Part shown: piece by piece, positions 1 through 8,615 of the stretch
Numbering within the stretch: the stretch's first letter is position 1
How the letters are laid out: every line of letters starts with the position of its first letter
Origin: Candidatus Bathyarchaeota archaeon
GTDB lineage: Archaea; Thermoproteota; Bathyarchaeia; TCS64
DNA: 64,000 bases
Direction: 5' to 3'
Assembly: GCA_030739585.1 (NCBI GenBank)
Contig: JASLYX010000001.1
Location: 308,452 to 372,451, forward strand
Translations under genes and position numbers: made by a program
The notes under the pieces: model-generated
What the model was told of the DNA's origin: nothing
Databases searched by the model: none
The model's input: only the letters and a program-made list of their open reading frames with translations

Positions 1-463
1 CTTTGTTATCAGTGACGTTGCAGAGCTTCCCAAGATGGTTCCTGGAGGTGGAGCCATTGAAATGGAACTTTCAAAGGCCGTACGATCCCACGCGACCCAG
101 ATTGGGGGCAGAGAGCAACTCGCTATTGAGGCATTCGCGGACGCCCTTGAGGTTATCCCCAAGACTCTGGCTGAGAATGCAGGGCTTGATATCCTCGATT
201 CTATGGTTGCCATCAAAGCAGCCCACGATAAGAAGGGGGGATCAGCTATGGGGGTCAACGTTTATGACGAAGGAGTCATCGACATGCTCGAGCAAGGCGT
301 GGTCGAGCCTATGGCTGTAAAGCTCCAGGCAGTAAAGTCGGCAGTTGAGGTGTCCTCTATGATACTAAGGATTGACGACGTTGTTGCCGCAACTTCCCCA
401 GCGGGCGGTATGGGCGGCCCAGGTGGTCCCCCCGGTGACATGCCCGACATGGATGACATGTAG
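1..463 (+). CDS. thsA: Thermosome (group II chaperonin) subunit, C-terminal part
   Basis: This is the 3' end of a TCP-1/thermosome subunit; the gene begins before the window and is open from base 2. The visible 153 residues start in the family's VPGGGA block, which lies near the returning intermediate/equatorial domain. They continue through NAGLDILDSMVAIKAAH and end in the flexible Gly/Met/Pro tail (GGMGGPGGPPGDMPDMDDM) typical of thermosome subunits. It would assemble into the hexadecameric cytosolic ATP-dependent folding chamber. A hairpin plus T-tract follows the stop codon. The subunit type (alpha, beta or gamma) cannot be decided from this fragment. Confidence 0.95.
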   Translation, partial: FVISDVAELPKMVPGGGAIEMELSKAVRSHATQIGGREQLAIEAFADALEVIPKTLAENAGLDILDSMVAIKAAHDKKGGSAMGVNVYDEGVIDMLEQGVVEPMAVKLQAVKSAVEVSSMILRIDDVVAATSPAGGMGGPGGPPGDMPDMDDM

Positions 464-479
464 CACCGACCTTAGATAA

Positions 480-510
480 TCGGGTTTTTAACCCGAACAC
501 TTTTTCTTTT
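480..510 (+). terminator. Hairpin plus T-run terminator after the thermosome gene
   Basis: A perfect 7-bp stem, TCGGGTT (480-486) with AACCCGA (490-496), closes a TTT loop. It is followed by T-rich sequence at 501-510. It starts 16 bp after the thermosome stop codon and precedes the next gene. The form is that of an intrinsic terminator; in archaea the T-tract alone may be enough. Confidence 0.7.
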
Positions 511-549
511 TAACTACTATTATGGTTCATTGGAATCTAGGTGTAGCTT

Positions 550-1440
550 TTGTTGAAAACAAACAAGGATAAGCTAGTAAAGATGTCAGTTATCGGCGAG
601 GTAGTTAGCCCTGTGGTGGGCGCCGCCGTCTACAAGGTCTCTGCCAACGGAGAACCCATGATCCTCCCCGGGGTGGGGGGGATCACCTACAACGTGAGGG
701 TAGGTGACCTTGCAACGGGTTGGATGGCAGATCACGTAGAACCCGGTGTAAGCCTAGAGAACAGGGTCTCAGACTCCAGGATGCCCCACGCCCAAAGCAG
801 GGCCCTAAACGTGTTGAGCTGTGTTGGGAACGAGGCAACCGTGGTTACGGGAGATGCCAAGGGGGAGAAAGGCACCGTTGTAGGGAAGCATGGGGGCATC
901 GAGCATGTGATGACCGATTTTCAACCAGAGATCATGGAGAAGCTCGTAATTGAGGACAAGGTCATGATTAAGGCTTACGGGGTGGGGCTCAAACTTCTTG
1001 ACCTTCCAGAAGTAAGAACCTATAATCTCAGCCCCAGATTTTTGGAGGCCATTAATGCCGATGTCTCTAGTGGGAAGCTGGAGATCCCAGTTACCCATAT
1101 GGTGCCCGCGGCCGTCATGGGGTCGGGGCTGGGACGGAGTCATGTCTCATCAGGAGACTATGATATCACATTGTTCTGTGAGGAGACTGTAAAAGAATTT
1201 GGCCTTGAGGACCTTAGGCTGGGGGACTTGGTCGCGATTGTCAACGCCGACCACAGTTACGGCCGGATCTACAGAAAGGGCGCCATGAGCGTGAGTATCG
1301 TGACCCACAGCGACTGCATCAGTGCCGGCCATGGACCAGGGACAACGACCCTCTTCACATCGAAAACAGGTATTATTAAACCCGTGATTGATGCTAATGC
1401 CAACATAGCAAAAATTCTTGGACTCAGAGATGACCTTTAG
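550..1440 (+). CDS. DUF4438 domain protein
   Basis: A 296-residue protein with the Gly/Val-rich N-terminal pattern of the DUF4438 family (VVGAAVYKVSANGEPMILPG, then GGITYNVRVGDLATGW). The family occurs in Thermotogae, Firmicutes and archaea; a structure exists but no activity is established. No signal peptide or membrane segment is seen, so it is probably cytosolic. TTG codons at 550 and 553 and an ATG at 583 are all possible starts; the conserved region begins just after the ATG (MSVIGEVVSP), so 583 is a good alternative. It stands alone between a terminator and the convergent TusA gene. I do not assign a reaction. Confidence 0.8.
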   Translation: MLKTNKDKLVKMSVIGEVVSPVVGAAVYKVSANGEPMILPGVGGITYNVRVGDLATGWMADHVEPGVSLENRVSDSRMPHAQSRALNVLSCVGNEATVVTGDAKGEKGTVVGKHGGIEHVMTDFQPEIMEKLVIEDKVMIKAYGVGLKLLDLPEVRTYNLSPRFLEAINADVSSGKLEIPVTHMVPAAVMGSGLGRSHVSSGDYDITLFCEETVKEFGLEDLRLGDLVAIVNADHSYGRIYRKGAMSVSIVTHSDCISAGHGPGTTTLFTSKTGIIKPVIDANANIAKILGLRDDL

Positions 1441-1452
1441 CCCCGTCCCATT

Positions 1453-1740
1453 TCAAGGTACGTTTGTCTCATCGAACTTTTTTCGAACAACGATCTTCCA
1501 TTCCGTCCCGTCGAACGGAGCGACCTCCGTATTATACCCCCGTTTCTCAAGAGCTTCAGGGATGTCCTTTACTGATGGAGGGTTATCAAGGACAACCTCG
1601 AGGACGTCATCTGAAGAGAGGTCCTCCAGAGCACCCTGTGCCAGGAGCTGGGGATAGGGGCACACAAGCCCCGTGACGTCTATAGAGTATAGTCCGTCTT
1701 CGAGTTTGGTAAGCCTTGAATTTTCGTCTTGACTCGTCAT
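1453..1740 (-). CDS. tusA: TusA/SirA-like sulfur carrier protein
   Basis: A 95-residue protein with the TusA fold signature: VTGLVCPYP at residues 22-30 gives the CPxP motif with Cys27 as the persulfide-carrying residue. It then shows the usual DVLEVVLDNPPSVKDIPE helix-strand stretch. TusA-type proteins relay sulfur for tRNA thiolation, molybdopterin sulfuration or sulfur metabolism. The start codon overlaps the stop of the upstream sulfite/nitrite reductase-like gene by 4 nt (ATGA), so the two are translationally coupled. This suggests the carrier works with that redox enzyme (inference). Confidence 0.88.
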   Translation of the reverse strand: MTSQDENSRLTKLEDGLYSIDVTGLVCPYPQLLAQGALEDLSSDDVLEVVLDNPPSVKDIPEALEKRGYNTEVAPFDGTEWKIVVRKKFDETNVP

Positions 1741-3284
1741 TTTATCTCTACCTCAGTGATCTTTAGATATTCTTCTAGCTCCGCCTCAGTGTGGCGCAAG
1801 CAGAACTCCTTTAATTTCTCCTCTGGAACTCGGTTTTCCCTGTATTTTCGTAGGAGCGATTCGATCCTAGAGCCGAGCTCCTCATGTTGAACGCTTCGTA
1901 GGATACGCCTCCCGAAAACTGGCTCTGGGCCGAATCCACCCCCAAGGAGAATATCGTAGACTTGGACCATCTGACCGTCCTTTCTTGCCGATTTTCCTAG
2001 GAGACCTATCTCCGCGATGTTGCTTGGACAGCAGTTATTAGGGCAGCCGCTGGAGTGAAGAACGAAATCTGCAGAATCTAGGAATGTGACTTCGAACACT
2101 TCCTCAAGGTGAGCCGTAAGTCTTTTCACAATCTCCTTTGCATGTGGGCTCTGGGACTTGCCACAGAAATCCGAGGCGCATCCCATCCCCATCCAATGGA
2201 TATTAGGAACGCTGAAGTGAAATCCCATCTCTTCAAGGACTCTTACCAGAGGTTCACTATCCACTACATGGGGGATAATGATGTTCTGAGATGGAGTCAG
2301 TCTCAACTCTCCCGAACCGTATTCATCTGCAAGCCGAGAAAACTCAATCATCTCTCTGCTCGTGAGTCGCCCCCCTAAGACAGGGATAGTGACGTAGTGA
2401 TGCCCTTTTTGGCTTTGGGGATTTATACCAAAGTGCTCCCCCCTGCCGTTAAAGATGGGCCCAATGTATTCCTCAAAACTTAATCCAAGTTTCGTCTCGA
2501 GGACTAATAGGAACTTTTCGAGTCCCCATTCGTGGAGAAGCCACTTAAAACGTGCTTTTGCCTTGCTTTCTCGGTTCCCGTTGTCTCTGAACAGCTCAGC
2601 TGTGGCGACGGCAAAGTTAAAGGCATCCTCAGGCCGGATGAAGATTCCCGTGGGCTGAGCAAGTCGAGGACCTGGCTGGGTCCTTCCCGTGCTGCCCCCC
2701 AAGAGAGGTGTGTAGCCTGCTTCAGCGTTTTTCTTTACTGCGATGAAGGCGAGATCGTTTATCTGGGCCCGAGTACAGTCATGACCGCATCCGGAGATCG
2801 ATATTTTGAACTTTTTTGGCATATCTAAGAAGTCGGTGTTCCCGTTAAAGAACTTGGTAAGCTTCTTCATCAGGGGGCGCCCGTCCAGCACCTCATCCTC
2901 CTCGACCCCAGAGGCTGGGCAGCACACAACGTTTCTCACGTCTCCATGACCAGCTCCCCTAAAGCCCTGTCCACACATATCCGTGTTGAACCCAATCTGA
3001 TCCAATTCACGGAACACCTCGAGAGCCTCATCAGCCTCAATCCAGTGGAGCTGGATGCCCTGGCGATTAGTAATCTCTATTTTACCCTTTCCATATAACT
3101 CAGATATCTCCGCAATCCGACGGAACTGATTTGAGGTCAGAAAACCCCCGGGGATCTTTACGCGAAGGAAATGCGGAGAACCCGTGGAGTTGAAGGGATT
3201 GCTATCTCTACCTAGGGAAAATCGTGTGGAAAACTTTTCTATTTCTGATATGATTCTCGTTTGTTCCCTTTTTTGTCCAAACAT
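1737..3284 (-). CDS. Sulfite/nitrite reductase family protein (siroheme and [4Fe-4S])
   Basis: A 515-residue protein with the two-fold ferredoxin-like/siroheme architecture of sulfite and nitrite reductases. Visible are the siroheme-side ITNRQGIQLHW segment (71-81), RNVVCCPASG (117-126), SGCGHDCTRAQINDLAF in the first half, and SSGCPNNCCPSNIAEIGLLG near residues 411-430 in the second. The cluster cysteines should be the pair in GMGCASDFCG (Cys369, Cys374) and Cys414/Cys418. The first pair is spaced CX4C, whereas assimilatory enzymes normally show CX5C, which is unusual. It is co-transcribed with tusA by a 4-nt overlap. Sulfite versus nitrite as substrate cannot be decided by eye. Confidence 0.85.
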   Translation of the reverse strand: MFGQKREQTRIISEIEKFSTRFSLGRDSNPFNSTGSPHFLRVKIPGGFLTSNQFRRIAEISELYGKGKIEITNRQGIQLHWIEADEALEVFRELDQIGFNTDMCGQGFRGAGHGDVRNVVCCPASGVEEDEVLDGRPLMKKLTKFFNGNTDFLDMPKKFKISISGCGHDCTRAQINDLAFIAVKKNAEAGYTPLLGGSTGRTQPGPRLAQPTGIFIRPEDAFNFAVATAELFRDNGNRESKAKARFKWLLHEWGLEKFLLVLETKLGLSFEEYIGPIFNGRGEHFGINPQSQKGHHYVTIPVLGGRLTSREMIEFSRLADEYGSGELRLTPSQNIIIPHVVDSEPLVRVLEEMGFHFSVPNIHWMGMGCASDFCGKSQSPHAKEIVKRLTAHLEEVFEVTFLDSADFVLHSSGCPNNCCPSNIAEIGLLGKSARKDGQMVQVYDILLGGGFGPEPVFGRRILRSVQHEELGSRIESLLRKYRENRVPEEKLKEFCLRHTEAELEEYLKITEVEIK

Positions 3285-3472
3285 CTTTCTTGACTCGATT
3301 GCTATCTTTTAGCATTAATTATTAATGGTGTACGGAATAGAGTTCATAGCGCTAAATATATAGCTTTATTACTCTAGCCATTTTGGGTTTCAACAGACAA
3401 GATGGTGGATTAATTCTACACAACTCTTATGCAATATTTTTATTTCAGGCGATGATAGTCTGGTTAACCTGT

Positions 3473-3551
3473 GCTCCCGTCGTCTAGTCCGGCCAAGGAT
3501 GCGGGCCTCTCGAGCCCGAGATCCCGGGTTCAAATCCCGGCGGGAGCACCA
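3473..3551 (+). tRNA. tRNA-Glu (CTC), CCA encoded
   Basis: Acceptor strands GCTCCCG (3473-3479) and CGGGAGC (3541-3547) pair over 7 bp. The anticodon stem CGGGC/GCCCG encloses loop CTCTCGA, giving anticodon CTC. The T-arm reads CCCGGGTTCAAATCCCGG. Discriminator A is followed by an encoded CCA. An AT-rich TATA-like stretch lies about 35 bp upstream (around 3430-3444). No intron is seen. Confidence 0.97.
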
Positions 3552-3598
3552 CGTTCAATCTAGAAAAGTTTTTTGAGGCCTATGGAGGGCCCTGATAA

Positions 3599-4201
3599 TT
3601 GTTTATAATCGACCTAGCCTCCCGTTTATCACATGGTCATATGACCGGAGTAAGACTAGCTTCCCGTCCGTTAGACCATAACGACCATATTGTGTCCATC
3701 GAACGCATATCTAATCATCGGGAAACTAGCCGCCTGATCCTTCCCACAAAAATTCTTAATGGGCAGAAGGCTAGAAATATTCATGCCCAGGATGCAAATA
3801 TTTCAGAGGGAGGCAAGGATGCTCACGGAGATGATATCATTGCCTTTATGTCGAGGCTTGTTGAGAACCGGATCATCCCTAGTGAGTCTAAGATGGATCT
3901 CCTCATGGCCTAGGAGTGCGCAAAGAATGGCCTCGACGTGGAGGTCGTCAAGCCCGTCTACAAAAAGATTAGCTTTGTGGTCTTGTAAAATGGGGCAACT
4001 AAGTAGCCCATTATCTACTTCTACCTGGACCTACCTCCTGAAGAGGACTCCGTGGACTGTCACACGTAACTTTAAACCCGTTACGAACTATAGCCCAGGA
4101 GTGAGGACCATATGGCGGATGATCCTATCACCCTTGAGGAGATCATTCATACCCTTAGGTTCTACGTGCTCCCTTTGCCGGAACTTATGAGCGAAAAGTG
4201 A
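3599..4201 (+). pseudogene. Degenerate coding remnant, unrecognised
   Basis: Protein-like sequence is scattered over frames and broken by stops. One stretch reads DIIAFMSRLVENRIIPSE, then a stop, then NGLDVEVVKPVYKKISFVVL, then another stop, then IIYFYLDLPPEEDS. It finishes with DPITLEEIIHTLRFYVLPLP before a TGA at 4199-4201. The pieces look like one former cytosolic protein with several in-frame stops and at least one frame change. I do not recognise the family. It sits between tRNA-Glu and another broken gene, so this is a decaying patch. Open frames here on other phases look like chance. Confidence 0.45.
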
Positions 4202-4226
4202 GTCCGAATCAGGTGAGGGATAACAC

Positions 4227-5115
4227 TTGGAGATGCATATACCCGTAGCTAGGGCCAATGGAGTGACCGTGTTTTGCCCCTCAGAGGGGCGATACGCCTT
4301 CTACAACAGCCCGTACCCCGCTCACCGGCTCTCTACAGGCATAGATATCTACCCCGGGAAGGGATTCGGAGATATTGTTGCCTCCCCCGTCTCAGGCAGG
4401 GTAACCCTCATCAGGAAGTTGAAGGTCCCCCAGGCCAGTCGCTTCATAGACCACGGCCACGATACCGTCATCTTCGTGGAGAGCCGGGAGAACCCCCGGC
4501 GACTCGTCAAGATTCTCCATGCCGAGCCCTGCGTCCAGGAAGGGGACGTCCTAGAGACAGGGCAGACCCTGGGAACCCTTATCCGGTCTGGTTACTTTGG
4601 CTACTCAACAGCCCCATATCCATCTTGAGGTGAGAAGACTGGAAGATCCCTTGCGCGCAAGGGGCGGCCTACACTTCGAGAGACTCCAGGAGATTGGGAA
4701 TGTACCTAAACTGGGGATTCTTGAATGTCTTGTTTTACAAAGCAAAGCTGAGTATGCGGAGGTCGAGATCAGTGGGGCTTCTCAGTTGGGATTGCAGTGT
4801 GAAGTAGGCGGCGCCCCAGGAGTCCTGGACGGAGGGTTCCCCTATTATGGCTGGCTAGGAGTTCATACCGACATTAATCCACCTGAGGTGGGCCCCGTCT
4901 ATTTATGCGATACGGAGATTGCTGATATCTCAAAAACGGTCCCTATGGGCTGCGTGGCGAGCTGCCGAGGGTTTTCGCTCAATATAGGGAAAATGCGAAT
5001 CGGTCTTTCAACCTGCCTTTATCCAAGGGGAGACCCTCGCTTCTTTTTGATCCCTATAAGTCATGGGGCGCTAAGTCTAGAGCTTGGGACTCGGTTTTTT
5101 ATTGAGATCTGCTAG
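4227..5115 (+). pseudogene. M23-like metallopeptidase-fold protein, split by one frameshift
   Basis: Two overlapping frames join into a single M23/LysM-type endopeptidase-fold protein of about 295 residues. The first (4227-4628) carries HRLSTGIDIYPGKGFGDI and VASPVSGRVTLI, the H...D ligand region of M23 proteins. The second (to 5115) continues with PHIHLEVRRLEDP, supplying the HxH ligand. The joint falls in the CCCC run near 4611-4615: the first frame reads STAPYPS-stop while the family expects STAPHIHLEV, so one base appears to be missing. This could be a sequencing error or a true pseudogene. Start may be TTG 4227 or ATG 4233. M23-like proteins in archaea often lack known targets. Confidence 0.7.
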
Positions 5116-5188
5116 TATCTGATGTCTAGTTAGAAAGGGCTTAAAATTTACGGAGTCTTATTCTAGCGAGTAAACGCCTCAGAGGATT

Positions 5189-6433
5189 ATGATGAAAAGA
5201 ATCGGTTCAGGGTGGATCCCCCTTCAGTTTCCTAAGAGCTTCGACAAGGACCTGCGATTACTTGTCTATTCCATGGCTTCCCGGCGGCTCTCTATGGGCT
5301 TCCTTCAGGTAGTGCGAGCAATCTACTTCGCCATCCTAGGCTTCAGCCCGGTCCAGATAGGGTTTCTTCTCTCTATCGCAACATTCGTGAGTGCCCTCCA
5401 CTATATAGTGATCGGTCACCTCTCAGACCGATTCAGCCGTAAAGTTTTTTTTATTCTTGGAGGGATCTTTGCATCTCTGCGCTTGGTTATCTTCGCAATA
5501 AGCTCAGATTTCTGGTTCCTAGCCCTTGGCCAAGGTGTGGGGGCGTTAGGGGAGGGAGCAGGAGCTGGACAACCCGTAGTCTCTGCTTATATTTCAGATA
5601 AATCCAAGGTCGTGGATCGTCCGCAGATCTTTAGTACTATTGCGGTGACCAATGCTCTCGCAGCTACGGCCGGTTCTATGTTAGCAGGACTTCCGGTGTT
5701 CTTTCAGAAAATATGGGGCGTTGATATCATCAGAGCCCATGCGCTACTTTTCTGGATTGGAGCCTTCGGCTCATTGTTATCCATAATCTTCGTCCTCCCC
5801 TTGAAAGACTCCAGAACGAAGAAGGAGGTAGTGGAAACCGGACGAAAATTCTTGAACGTGAGTGACTGGAGGGTAATTGTCCGTTTCTCGATCGTGAGGA
5901 TCACAAGCGGACTTGGATGGGGATTCATTGACTCCCTTTTACCACTATACTTTTATATTAAATTCGGCGTTTCAGGGGAGGTTTTAGGGCCTATCTTCGC
6001 AGCGACTCGGTTCCTAAGCGTCTTTAGTTTTGGACTCATCCCCGAAGTCGTCGATAGATTTGGGAAGATCCAATCATTGGTAGGGTCCCGAATCATCACG
6101 GGAATCCTAGCTGTGGCCTTCTCAGTGACTCCGTGGTTTCCAATCGCTGTAGTGCTCATGATTTCCCTTAGAATCGCCATAATGTTCACCATGCCTATCC
6201 GCCAAACCTTTGCCACCACCCTCGTCCCCCCAGATGAGATTGCGACCGCCATAGGCGTTAGCAGCTTCGCCAGGATGACCATGAGATCAGTGGCACCCAC
6301 CATTGCTGGATATATGTTCGAGGCGATAAGCCTCTCCCTGCCGTTTATGATTGGCGCAGGGTTCCTGGTCGCGAACGGTTTACTATATAAGATCTTTTTT
6401 CAACAGTCGGATTGTATAAAGGAGAATAACTAG
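5189..6433 (+). CDS. Major facilitator superfamily transporter
   Basis: A 414-residue polytopic membrane protein with about 12 hydrophobic segments. It has the MFS loop motif between TM2 and TM3 (GHLSDRFSRKVFFILGG, matching GxLxDRxGRK). A charged central loop (LKDSRTKKEVVETGRKFLN) separates the two halves. The substrate cannot be inferred; the closest feel is a drug/sugar-type efflux or uptake carrier. The gene follows the broken M23-like gene and converges on moeA with 15 bp between stops, so it is a separate unit from the molybdopterin operon. Confidence 0.88.
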   Translation: MMKRIGSGWIPLQFPKSFDKDLRLLVYSMASRRLSMGFLQVVRAIYFAILGFSPVQIGFLLSIATFVSALHYIVIGHLSDRFSRKVFFILGGIFASLRLVIFAISSDFWFLALGQGVGALGEGAGAGQPVVSAYISDKSKVVDRPQIFSTIAVTNALAATAGSMLAGLPVFFQKIWGVDIIRAHALLFWIGAFGSLLSIIFVLPLKDSRTKKEVVETGRKFLNVSDWRVIVRFSIVRITSGLGWGFIDSLLPLYFYIKFGVSGEVLGPIFAATRFLSVFSFGLIPEVVDRFGKIQSLVGSRIITGILAVAFSVTPWFPIAVVLMISLRIAIMFTMPIRQTFATTLVPPDEIATAIGVSSFARMTMRSVAPTIAGYMFEAISLSLPFMIGAGFLVANGLLYKIFFQQSDCIKENN

Positions 6434-6448
6434 GTAATCAAGTCCTCT

Positions 6449-7666
6449 CTAGTTGAACAGCGTGACTTCGACCTCAGCTCCCTTTTCAATAACGTCTAGG
6501 TTTACCGGGAGTATGATGTAGCCGTCTGCGTATACCATGCTAGTTATCGTCCCGGACTTTTTAAAAGCTGGAAAAGCTGTACCGTTCCTAACCTTAACTG
6601 TAAGGAACTGCTCCCTCCCGGACGAGGAGACGAATCGCGTGCTCATCCTTGCGACCAGTTTTCTCGAATGTTCAGGAGGTAGCCTGGCCATCATCCTGAG
6701 GGCTGGAGTCAGAAAAATGTAGGCGTTGCTTAGGCAGGAGGTGGGATACCCCGGCATCCCGAAAATGGGAGTTCCCTGGACCATGCCGAAGAGTGTAGGT
6801 TTTCCGGGTTTAACTTGAAGGCCGTGGAATAGGACCTCTCCCATCTCCTCCACAATCTCGCCAAAGAGATCTCGGACACCAACGGAACTCCCGCCAGAGA
6901 AGATGCCAATATCGTGGCTCGCGGCATCGATAATAGACGACTTGATGCTTTCCTTGTCGTCTGGGACAATCCCTTTTAGGACAGGTTCGCAGCCATTGCT
7001 GGAGGCTATCGATGTAAGGGTATATGAATTCATGTCGTATATCTGGCTCGGTAAGAGCTCTGTTCCCAGAGGTTTGATTTCCGAGCCGGTTGAAAATATA
7101 GCTACCCGTGGCTTCTCATAGACTCTGATAGTTCCCCGGTTGAGGGCTGCAAGGGCGCCTACCTTTGCAGGGGTCAGGATCTCCCCCAACTCGATGACAG
7201 TGTCCCCCTTCTTGATATCCTCCCCTATAGGGGTGGTGTTCGCACTCGGATAGGCCGGCTTCTCAATCTCAACATAGTCTCCTTCGAGTTTTGTGAACTC
7301 AACCATGACAACGGCGTCACTCCCTTCAGGAACGGGGCTCCCGGTTGCAACCTGGACGCATTCCCCCTTCTTGACTATTCCCTCAAAGAGCTCTCCCGCG
7401 TGTTGCACGCCTATCAGTTTTAACCGACTAGATGTTAAACTGGATGCGGTGTAGGTATCCTCGGCCCTCACGGCGTAGCCATCCATAGCAGACCTTTTGA
7501 AGGGAGGCACGAAAAAATCCGCTACAACATTCTCGGCTAGGATCCTAGCCCCTGCACTCTCAATGGGGATCTCCTCTATTCTACCAACCCTACCAATGTT
7601 TCTCTCTATCCTCTCAAGTGCCTCCATTCGTGACAGGAGGGTTTTGAAGGGCTTCATTCCAGTCAT
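6449..7666 (-). CDS. moeA: MoeA, molybdopterin molybdenumtransferase
   Basis: Roughly 405 residues with the MoeA signature blocks: KRSAMDGYAVRAED, VATGSPVPEGSDAVVMVE, IFSTGSEI and FSGGSSVG. MoeA inserts molybdate or tungstate into adenylylated molybdopterin in the cytosol. An open frame extends to 7681, but the ATG at 7666 forms an ATGA overlap with the moaB stop and is the more likely start. It is the last gene of the moaA-D-E-C-B-moeA operon and faces the MFS gene. With a tungstate importer upstream the metal may be tungsten (inference). Confidence 0.95.
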   Translation of the reverse strand: MTGMKPFKTLLSRMEALERIERNIGRVGRIEEIPIESAGARILAENVVADFFVPPFKRSAMDGYAVRAEDTYTASSLTSSRLKLIGVQHAGELFEGIVKKGECVQVATGSPVPEGSDAVVMVEFTKLEGDYVEIEKPAYPSANTTPIGEDIKKGDTVIELGEILTPAKVGALAALNRGTIRVYEKPRVAIFSTGSEIKPLGTELLPSQIYDMNSYTLTSIASSNGCEPVLKGIVPDDKESIKSSIIDAASHDIGIFSGGSSVGVRDLFGEIVEEMGEVLFHGLQVKPGKPTLFGMVQGTPIFGMPGYPTSCLSNAYIFLTPALRMMARLPPEHSRKLVARMSTRFVSSSGREQFLTVKVRNGTAFPAFKKSGTITSMVYADGYIILPVNLDVIEKGAEVEVTLFN

Positions 7667-8166
7667 CTGTTCAGCTCCCATAACATGTGACCTAGTGAGG
7701 GAAGTATGATCTCCCTGAGTGCGGTCTCCATTGCTCCCTTGGATCCTGGGAGGCAGAAGATCAGTTTTCCGTGAATGGTGCCCGCAGTAGCCCTGCTGGA
7801 CATTGCCGCGTGACCGATCTCCTCGAAGCTGAGGCGCCTGAAGAGTTCCCCGAATCCTGGAATGAGTTTCTCTAAGGTTGAGGAGACTGTGGCAACGGTC
7901 TTATCCTTGGAGCTGATGCCAGTTCCCCCGCTGGTAATAATAACTTGGACCTCTGGATCAATAAGGAATCGCGTATACATCTCGTGGATCTTGCTGGTAT
8001 CATTGGGGACGATAACATGGGAGGACACCCTGTGTCCGGCCTCCTCGAGAAGGTGGACCGCGTTCTTCCCAGTCTCATCGGATTCCATCGTCCTAGAGTC
8101 GCTGGTAACTATTAGTGCTACAACTGCCTTGACCTTCTGGTCTCTCCTATGCTCTTCTAACTTCAA
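7663..8166 (-). CDS. moaB: MoaB/MogA molybdopterin adenylyltransferase
   Basis: A 167-residue MoaB/MogA family protein with VTSDSR near the N-terminus, TSGGTGISSKDKTV (the nucleotide/pterin binding SGGTG motif) and FCLPGSKGAMETAL. It adenylylates molybdopterin ready for MoeA. It overlaps moaC upstream by 4 nt (ATGA) and moeA downstream, so the three are translationally coupled. Length is normal for the single-domain form. Confidence 0.94.
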   Translation of the reverse strand: MKLEEHRRDQKVKAVVALIVTSDSRTMESDETGKNAVHLLEEAGHRVSSHVIVPNDTSKIHEMYTRFLIDPEVQVIITSGGTGISSKDKTVATVSSTLEKLIPGFGELFRRLSFEEIGHAAMSSRATAGTIHGKLIFCLPGSKGAMETALREIILPSLGHMLWELNR

Positions 8167-8615
8167 TGCTTTCTCTTCTCCATGACCATCACGTCTGTGA
8201 TAATCGTCGAGGGGTACTGTCCGGCCGTGTCCTTCTCCAGATATTTTACCATGTCCCAGAGGGTGAGGAGAGCCACGCTTACACCCGTTAGAGCCTCCAT
8301 CTCTACCCCCGTCTTATAATCCGCCGCGACGCGACACCGTGCCTCTATATAATTCTCTTTTATCTGGAACTCGGCATCCACGGATGTGATAGGAATCGGG
8401 TGGCACAAGGGTAGAATGTCTGGCGTTTTCTTGACTGCGAGAATGCAGGCGACCTCTGCAGTTGGTAAGGGATCTCCCTTCTTGATTCTTCCTGACCTGA
8501 TCTTCTCTATCGTGTCTCCTCTGAGGTTTATCCTCCCAGTTGCCACTGCCTCCCGGTGGACGACTTTCTTATCGGAGATATCGATCATCTTGATTGGGTT
8601 ATTCCGTTTGTTCAT
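8163..8615 (-). CDS. moaC: MoaC, cyclic pyranopterin monophosphate synthase
   Basis: A 150-residue MoaC with the conserved KKGDPLPTAEVACILAVKKT stretch, ILPLCHPIPIT (CHP at 71-73) and KTGVEMEALTGVSVALLTLWDM, which holds the active-site Lys and GVEMEAL. It converts the MoaA product 3',8-cyclo-7,8-dihydro-GTP to cyclic pyranopterin monophosphate. Its first 17 nt overlap the end of moaE, and it overlaps moaB by 4 nt. Confidence 0.96.
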   Translation of the reverse strand: MNKRNNPIKMIDISDKKVVHREAVATGRINLRGDTIEKIRSGRIKKGDPLPTAEVACILAVKKTPDILPLCHPIPITSVDAEFQIKENYIEARCRVAADYKTGVEMEALTGVSVALLTLWDMVKYLEKDTAGQYPSTIITDVMVMEKRKH

